Positions 16,601-32,984 of a DNA stretch of 64,000 nucleotides are shown one piece after another. The stretch's first letter is position 1. The number at the start of each line of letters is the position of its first letter. The translations under genes and the position numbers were made by a program. The stretch comes from Hahella sp. HNIBRBA332 (GTDB taxonomy: Bacteria > Pseudomonadota > Gammaproteobacteria > Pseudomonadales > Oleiphilaceae). The DNA lies in NCBI RefSeq assembly GCF_030719035.1, contig NZ_CP132203.1:2666001-2730000 (forward strand). Reading direction: 5' to 3'. Under the pieces are notes generated by a model, which made no database searches, was not told the DNA's origin, and saw only the letters and a list, made by a program, of their open reading frames with translations.

Positions 16601-19600
16601 GTCGCCGACCGGCCGTTGCAAAACCTTTGACGCTGAAGCGGACGGCTATGTGCGCGGCGAAGGTTGCGGAGTCGTCATTCTGAAGCGTCTGGCGGACGCG
16701 CGCCGGGACGGCGATGAAATCTACGCGCTAATCCGCGGCTCCAGCGTGAACCAGGACGGCCATAGCAACGGCCTCACCGCACCCAATGGACAGGCGCAGC
16801 AGGACGTCATCCGCTCCGCGCTGTTCAAAGCGGAAGTGCAACCCTGTCGCATCCGCTACGTGGAAGCCCACGGCACCGGCACGGCCCTGGGCGACCCCAT
16901 CGAGGTGAACAGCCTGCGGGACGTTCTGGAAGAGAGTCGCGACGCGGACCACCCATGCAGCATCGGCTCCATCAAAACCAATATCGGCCATCTGGAAGCG
17001 GCGGCGGGCGTGGCCGGGCTGATCAAGACCGCCCTGGCGCTCAAACACCGGGTGATTCCCGGCAGCCTGCATCTGCGTCAACGCAATCCCCTGATCGATA
17101 TCGACGAGCGCCTGTTCCACTTGCCCCAGCGTAGCGAGCCCTGGGACGGCGAATTACTGGCCGGCGTCAGCTCTTTTGGTTTCAGCGGCTCCAACGCCCA
17201 CGTCGTGCTGCAAGGGATAGTGGAAGCGCCAGCCGAATCCGCTTCCGACGCGATCGCCACAGCAACCGTCCCGCCTGCGGATGACGCGCCTTATCGCCTG
17301 TTAACGCTATCCGCCGCTGACGCCCAGGCGCTAAAGGCGCTGGCGCGCGGTCACGGCGAGCGTCTGACGACCTTGCACGCCAACGCCCAACTGGCTAACG
17401 GCGCGGGCTGGGCGGACTATTGTCATACTCTGAACAGCGCCCGGGAGGCGTTGCCTTATCGCCTGGCTCTGAGCGCACAAAACTCTCAGGACGCCGCCGA
17501 GACCCTCAAGGCGTTTCAGGGCCAGGAAGCGCCGAACCTGAGTCTTGGCGTGGCCAGACACGCCCCGGTGGTGGTGTTTCTGTTTTCCGGCCAGGGCGCC
17601 CAGTATCCCGGTATGATGCGGCGCCTGTATGAGACCGAGCCGGTGGTGCGGGACACCCTGGAGCGTTGCGAAGCGGTAGCCGCGCCATTACTGGGGCAAT
17701 CGCTGCTGACGCTGATGTTCAATCCCGACCCGGACTCCGGCATCCATCAGACCCGCTACACTCAACCCGCCCTGTTCGCCTGCGAAGCGGCGCTGGCGCG
17801 GCTATGGATGTCCTGGGGCGTACAGCCGCAATTGGCGTTGGGACACAGCGTAGGTGAATACGCCGCCGCTCACGCCGCCGGTCTGTTCAGCCTGGAACAG
17901 GGCATGAAACTGGTGTTGCGACGGGGCGAACTGATGCAGTCCCTGCCCGCCGGAGAAATGCTGGCCCTGTTCGCACCCCGGGACAAAGTCGAGGCGCTGC
18001 TGCAGGACTCTGGCGTCGCCCTCGCTGTGGCGGCGGACAATGGACCCGACCTCACCGTCATCAGCGGTCGCGGCGAAGCCATGGCGCAGATACGCCCTCT
18101 GTTGTCCCGTCAGGAGATTCGCTTCCAGTCCGTACAGGTTTCCCACGCCTTTCACTCACCGATGATGGCCCCCATTCTGCCGGATCTGCGCAAGGTGACG
18201 GAGTCGACGCCTTTGGGCCATCTGCAATTCCCCCTGCTGTCCAACGTCACCGGCGACTTTATCGAAGCGGAGGATTTCGAACACGATTACTGGTTGCGGC
18301 ACACCATGAATCCGGTGGAGTTCCGCAAGTGCATGCTCACCGCCGCCGATCGCCATGTGGATCTGTTTCTGGAAATCGGCCCCGGCGCCAGTTTGTGCGG
18401 CATGGGCAAGCGTTGCCTGCCGGACAGCAAAGCCGCCTGGGTTCACAGTATTCGCTATGGCGAAGACGAGCAGGCGTCGGCGCTCAACGCATTGGGTCGC
18501 GTGTATTGCCATGGCGGCGCGCCGGACTGGCGCACGCTGCCTGGACGCCGCCGTCTACGGGACGCCGCGTTGCCCAGCTATCCCTTCCAGCGTCATCGTT
18601 ACTGGCCGCAAAACTATCAGGAACCCCACGCTAACGCTGATCGGGTCGCTGACGGCCACCCGCTACTGGGTCGCGCCACCCCGCTGGCGGACCCGACGGG
18701 CGACCTGTACGACCAGCATCTCGACGCCAGCGCGCACGCTTATCTGGCGGGACACAAAGTCAGCGGCGCCGTCGTGTTTCCTGGCGCGGCCTACATCGAC
18801 ATGGCCCTGTCCGCCGCAGGGCGACACTGGCCTGACGCTGGCGCGCTCTGCCGCAACATGCAATTCCACGCGCCGCTAGTCGTCGACGACCTGGACCACT
18901 GGCGGCTGCAGACTCAGTTTATTCAAACAGACGCTGACGCCGCGCAGATCAAGATCTTCGCCCGCCGCGACAGTCGTAACAATCATGACCGGCGCGACGA
19001 CAGTGGAGCGCCCTGGCGACTCCACGCCAGTTGCGAAGTCCGTCGTCAGGACATGGCGGAGGATCAGGGACCACACCCCCGGCTCCCCAGCGAAGCCGCC
19101 CTGGCGCAATATGAAAACAGCCTGTCTGGAGAACAGTTCTACGCGCAATGGCGCCAACGGGGCAATGACTGGTCCGGCCAGTTTCAAGGCATTCAACGCC
19201 TCTGGTCATCACGGCAGGAAGCCTGGGCGTTGATTCAAGCTCCTGCCGAGACCACTGCACAGCTCGACGCCTACCGCACGCACCCCGCTGTGTTGGACGC
19301 CTGCGCGCAGACCCTGGCGGCGCTGGGAGGCGACGAAAAAGGCGCATTTTTCGGACATTCCGTACAAAATCTGCGACTTTTGCGCAACTTCAGCGAATAT
19401 AGCTACTGGGTGCGCGCCCGCCTGACGCCGCAGAATGCGTCGTCGGAGCATCTGCTGAGCGGATCGCTGGCCATTTTCGACACCCACGGCGACCTGCTGG
19501 CGGAAGTGGAAGGCTTACGCTTCAGCTTCCTCAACGCCGCGGCGGGACACCGCCCCGAGGCCGAACAGGGATTCTCCTTCAAGCTGACCTGGGAACGGAC

Positions 19601-22600
19601 CGAGATCGCCGCAACGCCAGAGACAACGCTCACGGAGGATCGTCAAACAGATTCTGACGCCGACGCGGTTTTCGCCAACGAGTCATCTCACTTGGCGCTG
19701 CGTCGCTACGGCTCCGTCCTGCTCTGCATCGCGCCGGAGGTTCCCGAGGACTCCGCCGAACCGGACGAGCTGCTGGACAACCTGGTGGAACAGCTTGAGG
19801 CCATCCTTGAAGCCCTGGACGCCTCACAAGAGGACGACGAAGACACGCCCCGGCTATGGCTGCTGACCCGTCGCGCCTTTTCTGTGACGGAGACGGACGC
19901 CGCTGTCTGTCCCTACGCCGCGGCGCTATGGGGCTTGGGGCGGGCATTGGCGGTGGAGAAAGCCAATCATTGGGGCGGCATGGTGGATCTGGACCCAGAG
20001 GCGTCCGCTAGAGATCAGCAATCGCTGCTGGACGCCATATTGGGTCAAGATGGCGGCGCAGACGCTCAGTTCGCTATTCGCCACGGCGCAATTTATCGCG
20101 CAACATTAGGCCGCACCGCCCTTACCACGTCCGAAAACCGGACCTTTCCCCTGCGCGCCGACGCCAGTTACCTGATCACCGGCGGTCTGGGAGATTTGGG
20201 GCTGCGCTGGGCGCGCTGGCTGGCTGAGCAAGGGGCCAGACGGCTGGTGCTGATGGGGCGTAACGGTCTGCCGCCGCGCTCCGACTGGACGCAATTGTCG
20301 CCAGACTCCCGCGACGGACGACGCGTCGCCGCGCTTCACGATATCGAAGCCCTGGGCGCGCAAGTCACCATCGCAGCGGTTAATCTCAGCGATGACGCAG
20401 CCTGCGCCTCCTGGCTGCAACAGTATCAACAACAGCAGCCCGCCATTCGCGGCGTATTGCACGCCGCCGGCGTCGCTCACGCCATGGCCGTCGAAACCCT
20501 GGATAGGGAGACGCTGCGCAAGGAAATCGCCGCTAAAGTCTGCGGCGGCGAAACCTTGCGTCGCTGTTTCCCTGTCGGCTCCCTGGACTTCCTGCTGCTG
20601 TTCTCCTCCACCTCCGCTGCATTGCCCTCTCCTCGTCTGGCGGCCTACGCCGCCGCCAATGCCTGGCTGGACGGGCTGGCCGCGCAACGTCGCGCACAGG
20701 GAGAGCGGGCGGTATCCGTACAATGGGGCGCATTCCGCGATATCGGCTTGATGGCGCGAGCGCAGCGGGACAGCGACACCTCTAACGTGGGTCTGACGCC
20801 AGCCACCGGCGCGGGCCTGGCGCCGGACGCCTGCGTGGCGCTGACGCCTGCGCTGCTGACGGCGAACCACGCGGTCATTGGCGTCACTCAGGAAGACGCC
20901 AGTTTGGCGGCTTACGCCGACGGCAGCCTGTACTTACAGGGACTCAAGCCGGTTCAGACTGACGCGCCCGCCAGCGCCAACGGGGCGACAGAGGAAAATC
21001 CAGCGTCCCTGGACTGGCTCGATCAGCCCCAGGAACAACGCCAGGCGGCGCTGCTGCGCTGGATGACCGCCCAGGCCGCCGCCGTGTTGCGTCTGAACCC
21101 GGACAACCTCGACCCTGCCGCGCCTTTAACGCAATACGGGCTGGATTCGCTGATGGCGGTGGAGCTGCGCAATCGCATCGAGAAAGCCCTGAGCGCCAAC
21201 GTCAGCATCGTCGATATCCTGAAAAGCAACGGTCTGGACGATCTCACACGGAGCGTCGCTGACAAGCTTGCCCGGCAAGGCGCGGAATCCGGCGCCTCCG
21301 CGGCGACGGAAAACCTGCCCGCGCCTCTGGACTGCAGCGCCCCTTGGGAGCTGTCCTACAACCAGCAGGCGCAATGGTTCCTGCATCAACTGGACCCAAC
21401 CAGCCCGGCCTATCATGTCTCTTTCGCCACACGTCTGCGCGCCGGCTTTGCGGGAGAACAGGATCAGGCCTTCCTGCAGGCCGCCCTGAATCAGATCGCA
21501 CGCCGCCATCCGGCGCTGCGCACGGCGATTCAGGTGGACAGCAAACCACGCCAGCAGGCTCGGGACGATATCGCGATCCCCTTACAAGTGGTGAACGCCC
21601 ATGACCTTGACGCTTCCACGTTGTATCAGGAAGTGCGGCGCGCTTATCAGACGCCGTTCGAATTGTCCCGCGCGCCCCTGCTGCGCGCCTGCGCGTTCGT
21701 CACCGCTCAGGACAACGTGCTGCTGCTGACCGCCCATCACGCGGTCTGCGACGGCTGGTCGCTGTGGGTGATTCTGGATGAGCTCAAAGCGCTGTACGAG
21801 GCGCGCCGCGCAGGCGTCGCCCCGGAACAGGCCGCGTTGCCGCCGTTGACTCACTCCCAGGTGGATTTCGTGCGCTGGCAAAACGCCATGCTGGACACGG
21901 AACGCGGCGAGCAGCTCTGGCATTACTGGCGCGACGCTCTGGCGGACGCCGACTTCGAACTGAATCTGCCGGCGGACCTTCCCCGCCAGGGCGCGGCGCG
22001 GAAAGCGGTGGGCGAATCCATCCACTTTCAGCTCGCCCCGCAACTGGACACAGCGCTGCGCACCCTGGCGAAACAGCGGGGAGCCACGCTGTTCAGCCTG
22101 ATGCTGGCGGCGTACCAGTTGCTGCTGCATCGCCTGTGCGGACAGCAGCGCGTCATCGTGGCCACGCCAGTGCACGGACGCAGCCGTCCGGAATTCCAGC
22201 CGCTGGTGGGAGACTTTGTGAATCTCGCGCCAGTAAACAGCCGCTTCGACCCTGAGCAGTCACTGGACGACTATCTGCGCAGTCAGCAGGAAACCCTGCT
22301 CGACGCGCTCGCTCACGGCGACTATCCCCTGCCATTGCTGGTGGAGCGACTCGGCCTGCAGCGCAACGGCATGGGGCAGTCTCTGGTGAAAACCACCTTC
22401 ATCATGCAGAAGCCGCAAACCGACAACGCCACTCTGGATCTGTTCCTGACTACTGACGATAACCTGCGCGTGACCTGGGGGGATCTGCAATTGTCGCCCT
22501 ATCCCATGCCGCAGCAGGAAGGCCAGTTTGAGCTGTCCCTGGAAATCGCCGATAGCGCCAATGGCCTGCAAGGCTTCCTGAAATATGACGCCAATCGCTG

Positions 22601-24621
22601 GAGCCGCACCAGCATCGCCCGCTTGGTCCGACGCTACCGCCACATTCTGTCCTCGCTCAGTGCGGCCGGCCAACTCTCCCGGCCGTTGACCGACTTGCCC
22701 TGGTACGATCAGGAAGAGCGCCGTCAGCTGGAGCAAAACGCCAGCGAGGCTGCGCCCGCAGACGCCAGACTCACAGCGCCGGATCTGGTCAGCGGCTTTC
22801 TCGACATGGTGCGGGCGTATCCCGAGCGCATCGCCGTCGCGGATAACGCCAGTCGGCTCAGTTACGCTGAACTCAATCAGCGCGCCAACGGCGTCGCCGC
22901 CTGCCTGCGCGAACAAGGGACGCCCGCCGGCGCCGCCGTTGGACTTTGCGTGTCCCGCAGCGTGGATCTTATTGTCGGCCTGTTGGGGATTCTCAAAAGC
23001 GGCTGCGGTTACCTGCCCCTGGACCCCGCGCATCCACCCGCCCGCTTGAGCGCGCAACTTGCGGACGCCGGCGTCGCCGCCCTGGTCACCGATCGCGCCA
23101 TCATGCCGACCCTGGCCGCACTGGAAGGCCTCGGCACCGCACAATGGCTGTGCGTAGAGGACGTCACCGCAAGCGAGGAGGAGCCCGAGGTCGCCATTAG
23201 TCTGGACAGCCTCGCCTATCTGATTTACACCTCCGGCTCCACCGGTGCGCCCAAGGGGACGCTGGTGGAGCATCACAGCGTCATCAATCTGGTCAACGCC
23301 CTATGGGATCAGGTCTATCATCGTTATGACCAGCCCATCGCCGTCGCCCTGTGCGCCAACACGGTATTCGACGCCTCCGTGCAGCAGATTTTCGCCGCTT
23401 TACTGCTGGGGCACCGGTTGGTGATCGTGGACGCCGACAGTCGGCGCGATCCCGCCCGCCTTGTGGATTTACTGAGCGCCGAACAGGTGCGCTGCGCGGA
23501 TTGCACCCCCAGTTTGCTGGGCATGCTCACCGGCGCGGATCAGGCCGGCCGCCTGACGCCGGACAGCCTGCTGGTGGGCGGCGAAGCCCTGCCGATGGAG
23601 CTGGTGCGCGCTTTCTATAACGCCAACCACCACACCACACTCATCAATGTGTACGGACCGACGGAGTGCTGCGTTGACGTCAGCGCCTGCGCGCTGGAGC
23701 GCGACGCCCTGCCGCAGACCGCCATCGCGCCGCTGGGGCGTCCTCTGCGCGGCGCGCATCTGTTTGTGCTTGATCCCTGGGGGCAGCCTGCGCCGACAGG
23801 GGCCATCGGAGAAATCGTGATCGCCGGCGCCGGCGTCAGCCGCGGCTATCTCAAGCGACCGGAGTTGCAGACGGAAAAGTTCGTCGCCCTGCCCGAATTT
23901 AATGCCGCCCGCGCCTATCGCACCGGCGACCTGGGCCGCTGGCTCGACGACGGCCGGTTGCACTATCTGGGGCGTCGGGACGCCCAGGTGAAAATTCGCG
24001 GCCACCGAGTGGAGCTGGGCGATATCGAAAGTCAGCTGGCCGCCCATGACGCCATCGCGGAATGCGCCGTCGCGCTGTTCCCGCAACGCCAGCAACTGGC
24101 GGCCTATGTGGTGTATCGCCAGGACGCCAACCCGCCGCCCAGCGCTCAGGATCTGCAGATCTATTTACGCGATCGGCTTCCTGAATACATGATTCCCGCC
24201 TATCTCCTGGCGTTGCCGCGTCTGCCCATGAACGCCAGCGGCAAACTGGATCGCCGCGCGCTGCCGGAGCCGGAAGGCGTCGCCGCCATGGACGGCGGCG
24301 CGCCGGTGTCGGAAGTAGAGCGGCGGGTGGCGGATATCTGGCGACACTGCCTCAATCTGTCCCGCGTGGGCCGTGACGACAATTTCTTCGATCTCGGCGG
24401 CCACTCCTTGCTGCTGGCCCAGGTGCAGCGTCAATTGAGCGACGCCTTCGGACGGCCGGTAGCGATGGTGGACCTGTTCGCCAATCCCACCGTCGCCGCC
24501 ACCGCGCGCCTGCTCAGCGCCGCGCCGGAGGAAGACGCGCTGTCCCAGGCGCCCCGTCGCAAAACCAACCGACTGGCGGGCCGTCGCAACGCCAAAGAAG
24601 CGCAAAGGAGTCTGCGTTCCA

Positions 24622-24635
<14 letters not shown>
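13674..24635 (+). CDS. Hybrid FAAL-PKS-NRPS: FAAL-ACP-KS-AT-DH-KR-ACP-C-A(Gln)-PCP
   Basis: This is the loading and first extension protein. A fatty acyl-AMP ligase (about 20-610; YTSGSTSAPKG near 203, PSYGLAEATVK) activates a fatty acid and loads an ACP whose site reads GLASR (Ser near 687). The PKS module follows: KS (Cys 931 in DTACSSS, HGTGT, KTNIGH); AT (GHSVGEY near 1392 and HAFH near 1493, the malonyl type); DH (HKVSGAVVFPG, His near 1694); KR (TGGLGDLG near 2166, with Ser, Tyr and Asn present); ACP (GLDSL near 2490). No ER is present, so an unsaturated acyl chain is expected. The C domain has HHAVCDGWS near 2688. The A-domain pocket reads DAQDLGVVD, the signature known for Gln. PCP Ser is near 3577 in GGHSLL. 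There is no epimerase. Start: GTG 13674, or ATG 13719. The 14-base overlap with the next gene supports an operon. Confidence 0.95.
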
Positions 24636-29358
<4,723 letters not shown>

Positions 29359-29386
29359 AGACAACGACAGACAAAGGGAGTGTTGG

Positions 29387-32300
29387 GTGACTATGGAGTC
29401 AGGCATTAGTAATTTTCTCGCCCAACTGGCGGCAAGCGATGTGCGCTTGCGACTGGATCAGGGCGCGTTGAAGCTGAACGCGCCCGCTGAGCTGCTGCAG
29501 GATCCAGTCGTCGCCGGACTGATTGACGAACTGAAGTCCCGCAAGGACGAAGTCATCCGCTTTTTGCAACGACAGAGCGGCGCCGAACACGACGCCGTAG
29601 CGCCCGCCGGGCGCGAGCAGCCGCCGCCGTTGTCATTCGGACAACAGCGCCTGTGGTTCCTCGACCAGCTTGAGGGCGGCGGTCACGGCTACAACATGCC
29701 CACCGCCATGGGCTTGCAGGGTCCGCTGGACGTGGATGCGCTGCGCAAGAGCCTGCGCGCCCTCATGGTGCGTCACGAAGTGCTGCGCACGCGCTACCCG
29801 GACAGCGAAGCGGTATTTGTAGAGCCGCTGCCTTACGTGGAACTGACGGAGCTGGACTTGTCCGCCCTGCCCGCGGCGGAACAGGACCGACGCATCCAGG
29901 AACTGGCGGCGTCAGCGGCGTACGAACCCTTTAACCTGAGGCAGGGGCCGATGCTGCGCATGCAGTTGCTGCGTAAAGGCGCGCAGGACCATGTGCTGCT
30001 CATCACCCTGCATCATATCGTCACCGACGGCTGGTCCATTGGCGTGATGGTGGAGGAAATCTCCGCCCTGTATAACGCCATTTCCCAGAACCGGCCGCCC
30101 GCCTTACCGGCGCTTCCCATTCAATACGGCGACTATGCGGCGTGGCAACAGCGACGCTACGCCCGCGACGCCAGCCCGCCGGAACTGGACTGGTGGCTGC
30201 CGCGACTGCTGGGCGCGCCTCTGCGTCTGGAGTTGCCTCTGGATTATCCGCGCCCGCCGGTGCAGAACTTTCATGGCGACGTGGAGCATTTCACGATTCC
30301 CGCCACCTTGCTGCAACCGCTGAAAGACCTGTGCCGCCGCCACAACCTGACGCTGTATATGGCCACGCTGGCGGCGTTTGGCGTGCTGGCGGCGCGTCAC
30401 AGCGGACAGGACGATCTGCTGATCGGCTCCCCGGTGGCCAATCGCAATCGCCGCGAAGTAGAAGGGCTGCTCGGCTACTTCGCCAACACCCTGCCCCTGC
30501 GGCTGCGTCCCGGCGCTTGCGCCACCACCTCTGCATATCTGGATCAGGTGCGGGATTTCTGCGCGGGCGCCATGGAGCGCCAGGAGCTTCCCTTTGAAAA
30601 ACTGGTGGAAGCGCTGCGGCCGGAGCGGGATCTTTCCCATAATCCGCTGGTGCAGGTGATCTTCGCCCTGCAGAACTCGCCGCGCCACACGCCGCACCCG
30701 GAGCTGAGCCTGCGCGGCCTGTTGATCGAGCCCCTGGCGCTGAAACGCCGCAACGTCAGCGTGGACCTGGAAGTGCATCTGTGGGAAGTGGACGGCGAAC
30801 TGCAAGGACAGTTCGTCTACAACAGCAGCCTGTTCGAGGCCGCCACCATCCGACGCATGATCGGACACTATCGCAAGCTGCTGGCGGAGCTGCCGAAAGG
30901 CCTGAACACGCCGCCGCTGCGTCTGCCCATGTTAAGCGCGGCGGAAACCCAACAATGGAACGACGCCGCCGCGACGGCAAAAGCGTTGCCCAGCGACCGG
31001 CGCATGACCGATCTGTTGCGGGAAGCGACGCTGGCGCATCCTCACAAAACCGCGGTGGTCTGCGGCGACCAGCGCATCAGCTATCTGGAGCTGGACCGCC
31101 GCGCCACTCTGCTGGCGTTGCAGTTACAGCATCTTGGCGTCGCCCCGGACACCCTGGTGGCGGTCTACATGGGGCGCAGCGTGGATATGATCGCGGCGCT
31201 GGCGGGCGTGCTGAAATCCGGCGCCGCCTACCTGCCTATCGATCCGGCCAACCCCCGCGACCGCATCGCCGATATGCTCGCCAGCGCCGGCGCTGCGCTG
31301 GTGGTCACCCATTCGGATCTGGCGCTGGATCTGCCTGAAGGCTGCACCCTGGTGCGCATGGACCGCCTGTTGCGCAGCTATCCCGAATGCAGCGATCCGC
31401 TGCGCCACCTCGACGCGGACGACTCTTCAAGCCGCCAACCCTGTCGTTGCGGCGCGCCATCGCCGGTCAACCCGGCGCGGCCGGACAGTCTGGCTTACGC
31501 CATTTTCACCTCCGGCTCCACCGGCGCCCCCAAAGCCACGCCTATCGAACACCGTAACGTGCTCAACATGCTGGCGGCGCTGCAGCCCATCGTGGAATTT
31601 TCAGCGGACGACGTATGGACCTTGTTCCATTCCTACGCTTTCGACTTTTCCGTGTGGGAAATCTGGGGCTGTCTGCTGTACGGCGGCACGCTACTGGTGA
31701 CCACGGAAGAAGAGCGTCATAACCCCCACGCTCTGGCCCGCCTGCTGCGCAGGGAGAACGCTACCGTGCTGAACCTGACCCCCAGCAACATGGAGAAACT
31801 GCTGGCGGCCACCCGGGACGATGACGCCTTTCCTTACCAGTTGCGCGCCTTCTGCTGCGGCGGTGAAGCATTCCCCGGCCGCTTGGTTGCGCCGATATTA
31901 AAATCTGGTCTGCCAGTGTGGAATTTTTACGGCCCGACGGAGGCCACCGTGTGGTCCTCCATCCACCGGGTCACCGGCGCGGACGCGGAACTGGCGACGC
32001 TTCCCATCGGCGCCCCCCTGGCCAACTACCAACTGTACGTCATCGACGCCTTTGGCGAGCCTGCGCCGGCGGGAGTCGCCGGCGAACTCTGCATCGGCGG
32101 CGCCGGGATCACCCGGGGTTATCTGGGACGGCCAGAGCTGAATGCGGAGCGCTTCGTCCACATGAGCCACCCGCTGTGCCGCGGCCGCGTCTACAAAACC
32201 GGCGATCTGGTGAGACGCCGCGCAGACGGCGCCATCGACTACCTGGGGCGCAGCGACTTTCAGATCAAATTGCGCGGGTTCCGCATCGAGCCGGGAGAAA

Positions 32301-32947
32301 TCGAATCCCTGCTCACCGAACACGCGCAGGTGAATCAGGCGGTGGTATGCAAGCAATACGCGGAGGACGGCGGCGAGTATCTGGCGGCGTTTCTGGTGGT
32401 GCGCCGTACGCCGGAAGATCCCGCCCGCCTGTTCGAAGAACTGCGCAAGCTGGCCCGCAGCAAGCTGCCGGAGTACATGGCGCCCACCAGTTATATGATC
32501 CTGGATGAGCTGCCCCTCAACAGCAACGGCAAGATTGACCGTAAACGTCTGCCCCAGGCTACGCCCAACCGGGTTTCCTCCGCCCTGTTCCAGGCGCCCC
32601 GCAATCGACTTGAACAGGAAATCGCCGCCATCTGGCGCGAGGTGCTGGGGCAGGAACGCATCAGCATCTACGACAACTTTTTCGACATCGGCGGCTACTC
32701 CCTGCTGCTGACGCGAGTTTATGAACGCCTGCTGCGCCTGGAGTTCCGGACGCCGCTGACCGCCTTGTTCAATTATCCCACCATCGCCCAGCTTGCCGCC
32801 CACCTGGCGGACCAGGAAGGCGGCGGTGAGGAGAACGAACGCGCCGCATTGCGTGACAGCGTCGCCCAGCGCGTGGACCGGCAGCGACAGGCGCGCCGCC
32901 GACAGGCCAACGCCCGCGCTTTGAGTCAATCGCTGCCAATCAAGTAA
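29387..32947 (+). CDS. NRPS module TubC docking-C-A-PCP, substrate unassigned
   Basis: Residues 1-62 form a TubC-type N-terminal docking domain (LRLDQGALKLNAPAEL), which recruits the chain from the preceding PKS protein. The C domain has HHIVTDGWS near 210. The A domain has FTSGSTGAPKA near 708. Its pocket, read against GrsA numbering, is D-F-W-N-C-G-F-V-W-(K). That is closest to the Thr pattern DFWNIGMVHK but differs at three positions, so I leave the substrate open. The PCP site is IGGYSLL, Ser near 1102, with Tyr in place of the usual His. The start is GTG at 29387: AAAGGGAG lies six bases upstream, a better spacing than for the ATG two codons later. The C-terminal tail is basic. No epimerase is present, so an L residue is expected. 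Confidence 0.94.
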   Translation: MTMESGISNFLAQLAASDVRLRLDQGALKLNAPAELLQDPVVAGLIDELKSRKDEVIRFLQRQSGAEHDAVAPAGREQPPPLSFGQQRLWFLDQLEGGGHGYNMPTAMGLQGPLDVDALRKSLRALMVRHEVLRTRYPDSEAVFVEPLPYVELTELDLSALPAAEQDRRIQELAASAAYEPFNLRQGPMLRMQLLRKGAQDHVLLITLHHIVTDGWSIGVMVEEISALYNAISQNRPPALPALPIQYGDYAAWQQRRYARDASPPELDWWLPRLLGAPLRLELPLDYPRPPVQNFHGDVEHFTIPATLLQPLKDLCRRHNLTLYMATLAAFGVLAARHSGQDDLLIGSPVANRNRREVEGLLGYFANTLPLRLRPGACATTSAYLDQVRDFCAGAMERQELPFEKLVEALRPERDLSHNPLVQVIFALQNSPRHTPHPELSLRGLLIEPLALKRRNVSVDLEVHLWEVDGELQGQFVYNSSLFEAATIRRMIGHYRKLLAELPKGLNTPPLRLPMLSAAETQQWNDAAATAKALPSDRRMTDLLREATLAHPHKTAVVCGDQRISYLELDRRATLLALQLQHLGVAPDTLVAVYMGRSVDMIAALAGVLKSGAAYLPIDPANPRDRIADMLASAGAALVVTHSDLALDLPEGCTLVRMDRLLRSYPECSDPLRHLDADDSSSRQPCRCGAPSPVNPARPDSLAYAIFTSGSTGAPKATPIEHRNVLNMLAALQPIVEFSADDVWTLFHSYAFDFSVWEIWGCLLYGGTLLVTTEEERHNPHALARLLRRENATVLNLTPSNMEKLLAATRDDDAFPYQLRAFCCGGEAFPGRLVAPILKSGLPVWNFYGPTEATVWSSIHRVTGADAELATLPIGAPLANYQLYVIDAFGEPAPAGVAGELCIGGAGITRGYLGRPELNAERFVHMSHPLCRGRVYKTGDLVRRRADGAIDYLGRSDFQIKLRGFRIEPGEIESLLTEHAQVNQAVVCKQYAEDGGEYLAAFLVVRRTPEDPARLFEELRKLARSKLPEYMAPTSYMILDELPLNSNGKIDRKRLPQATPNRVSSALFQAPRNRLEQEIAAIWREVLGQERISIYDNFFDIGGYSLLLTRVYERLLRLEFRTPLTALFNYPTIAQLAAHLADQEGGGEENERAALRDSVAQRVDRQRQARRRQANARALSQSLPIK

Positions 32948-32984
32948 ACGCAAGAACAATAAACGGAAGAAAAAGAATACAACC

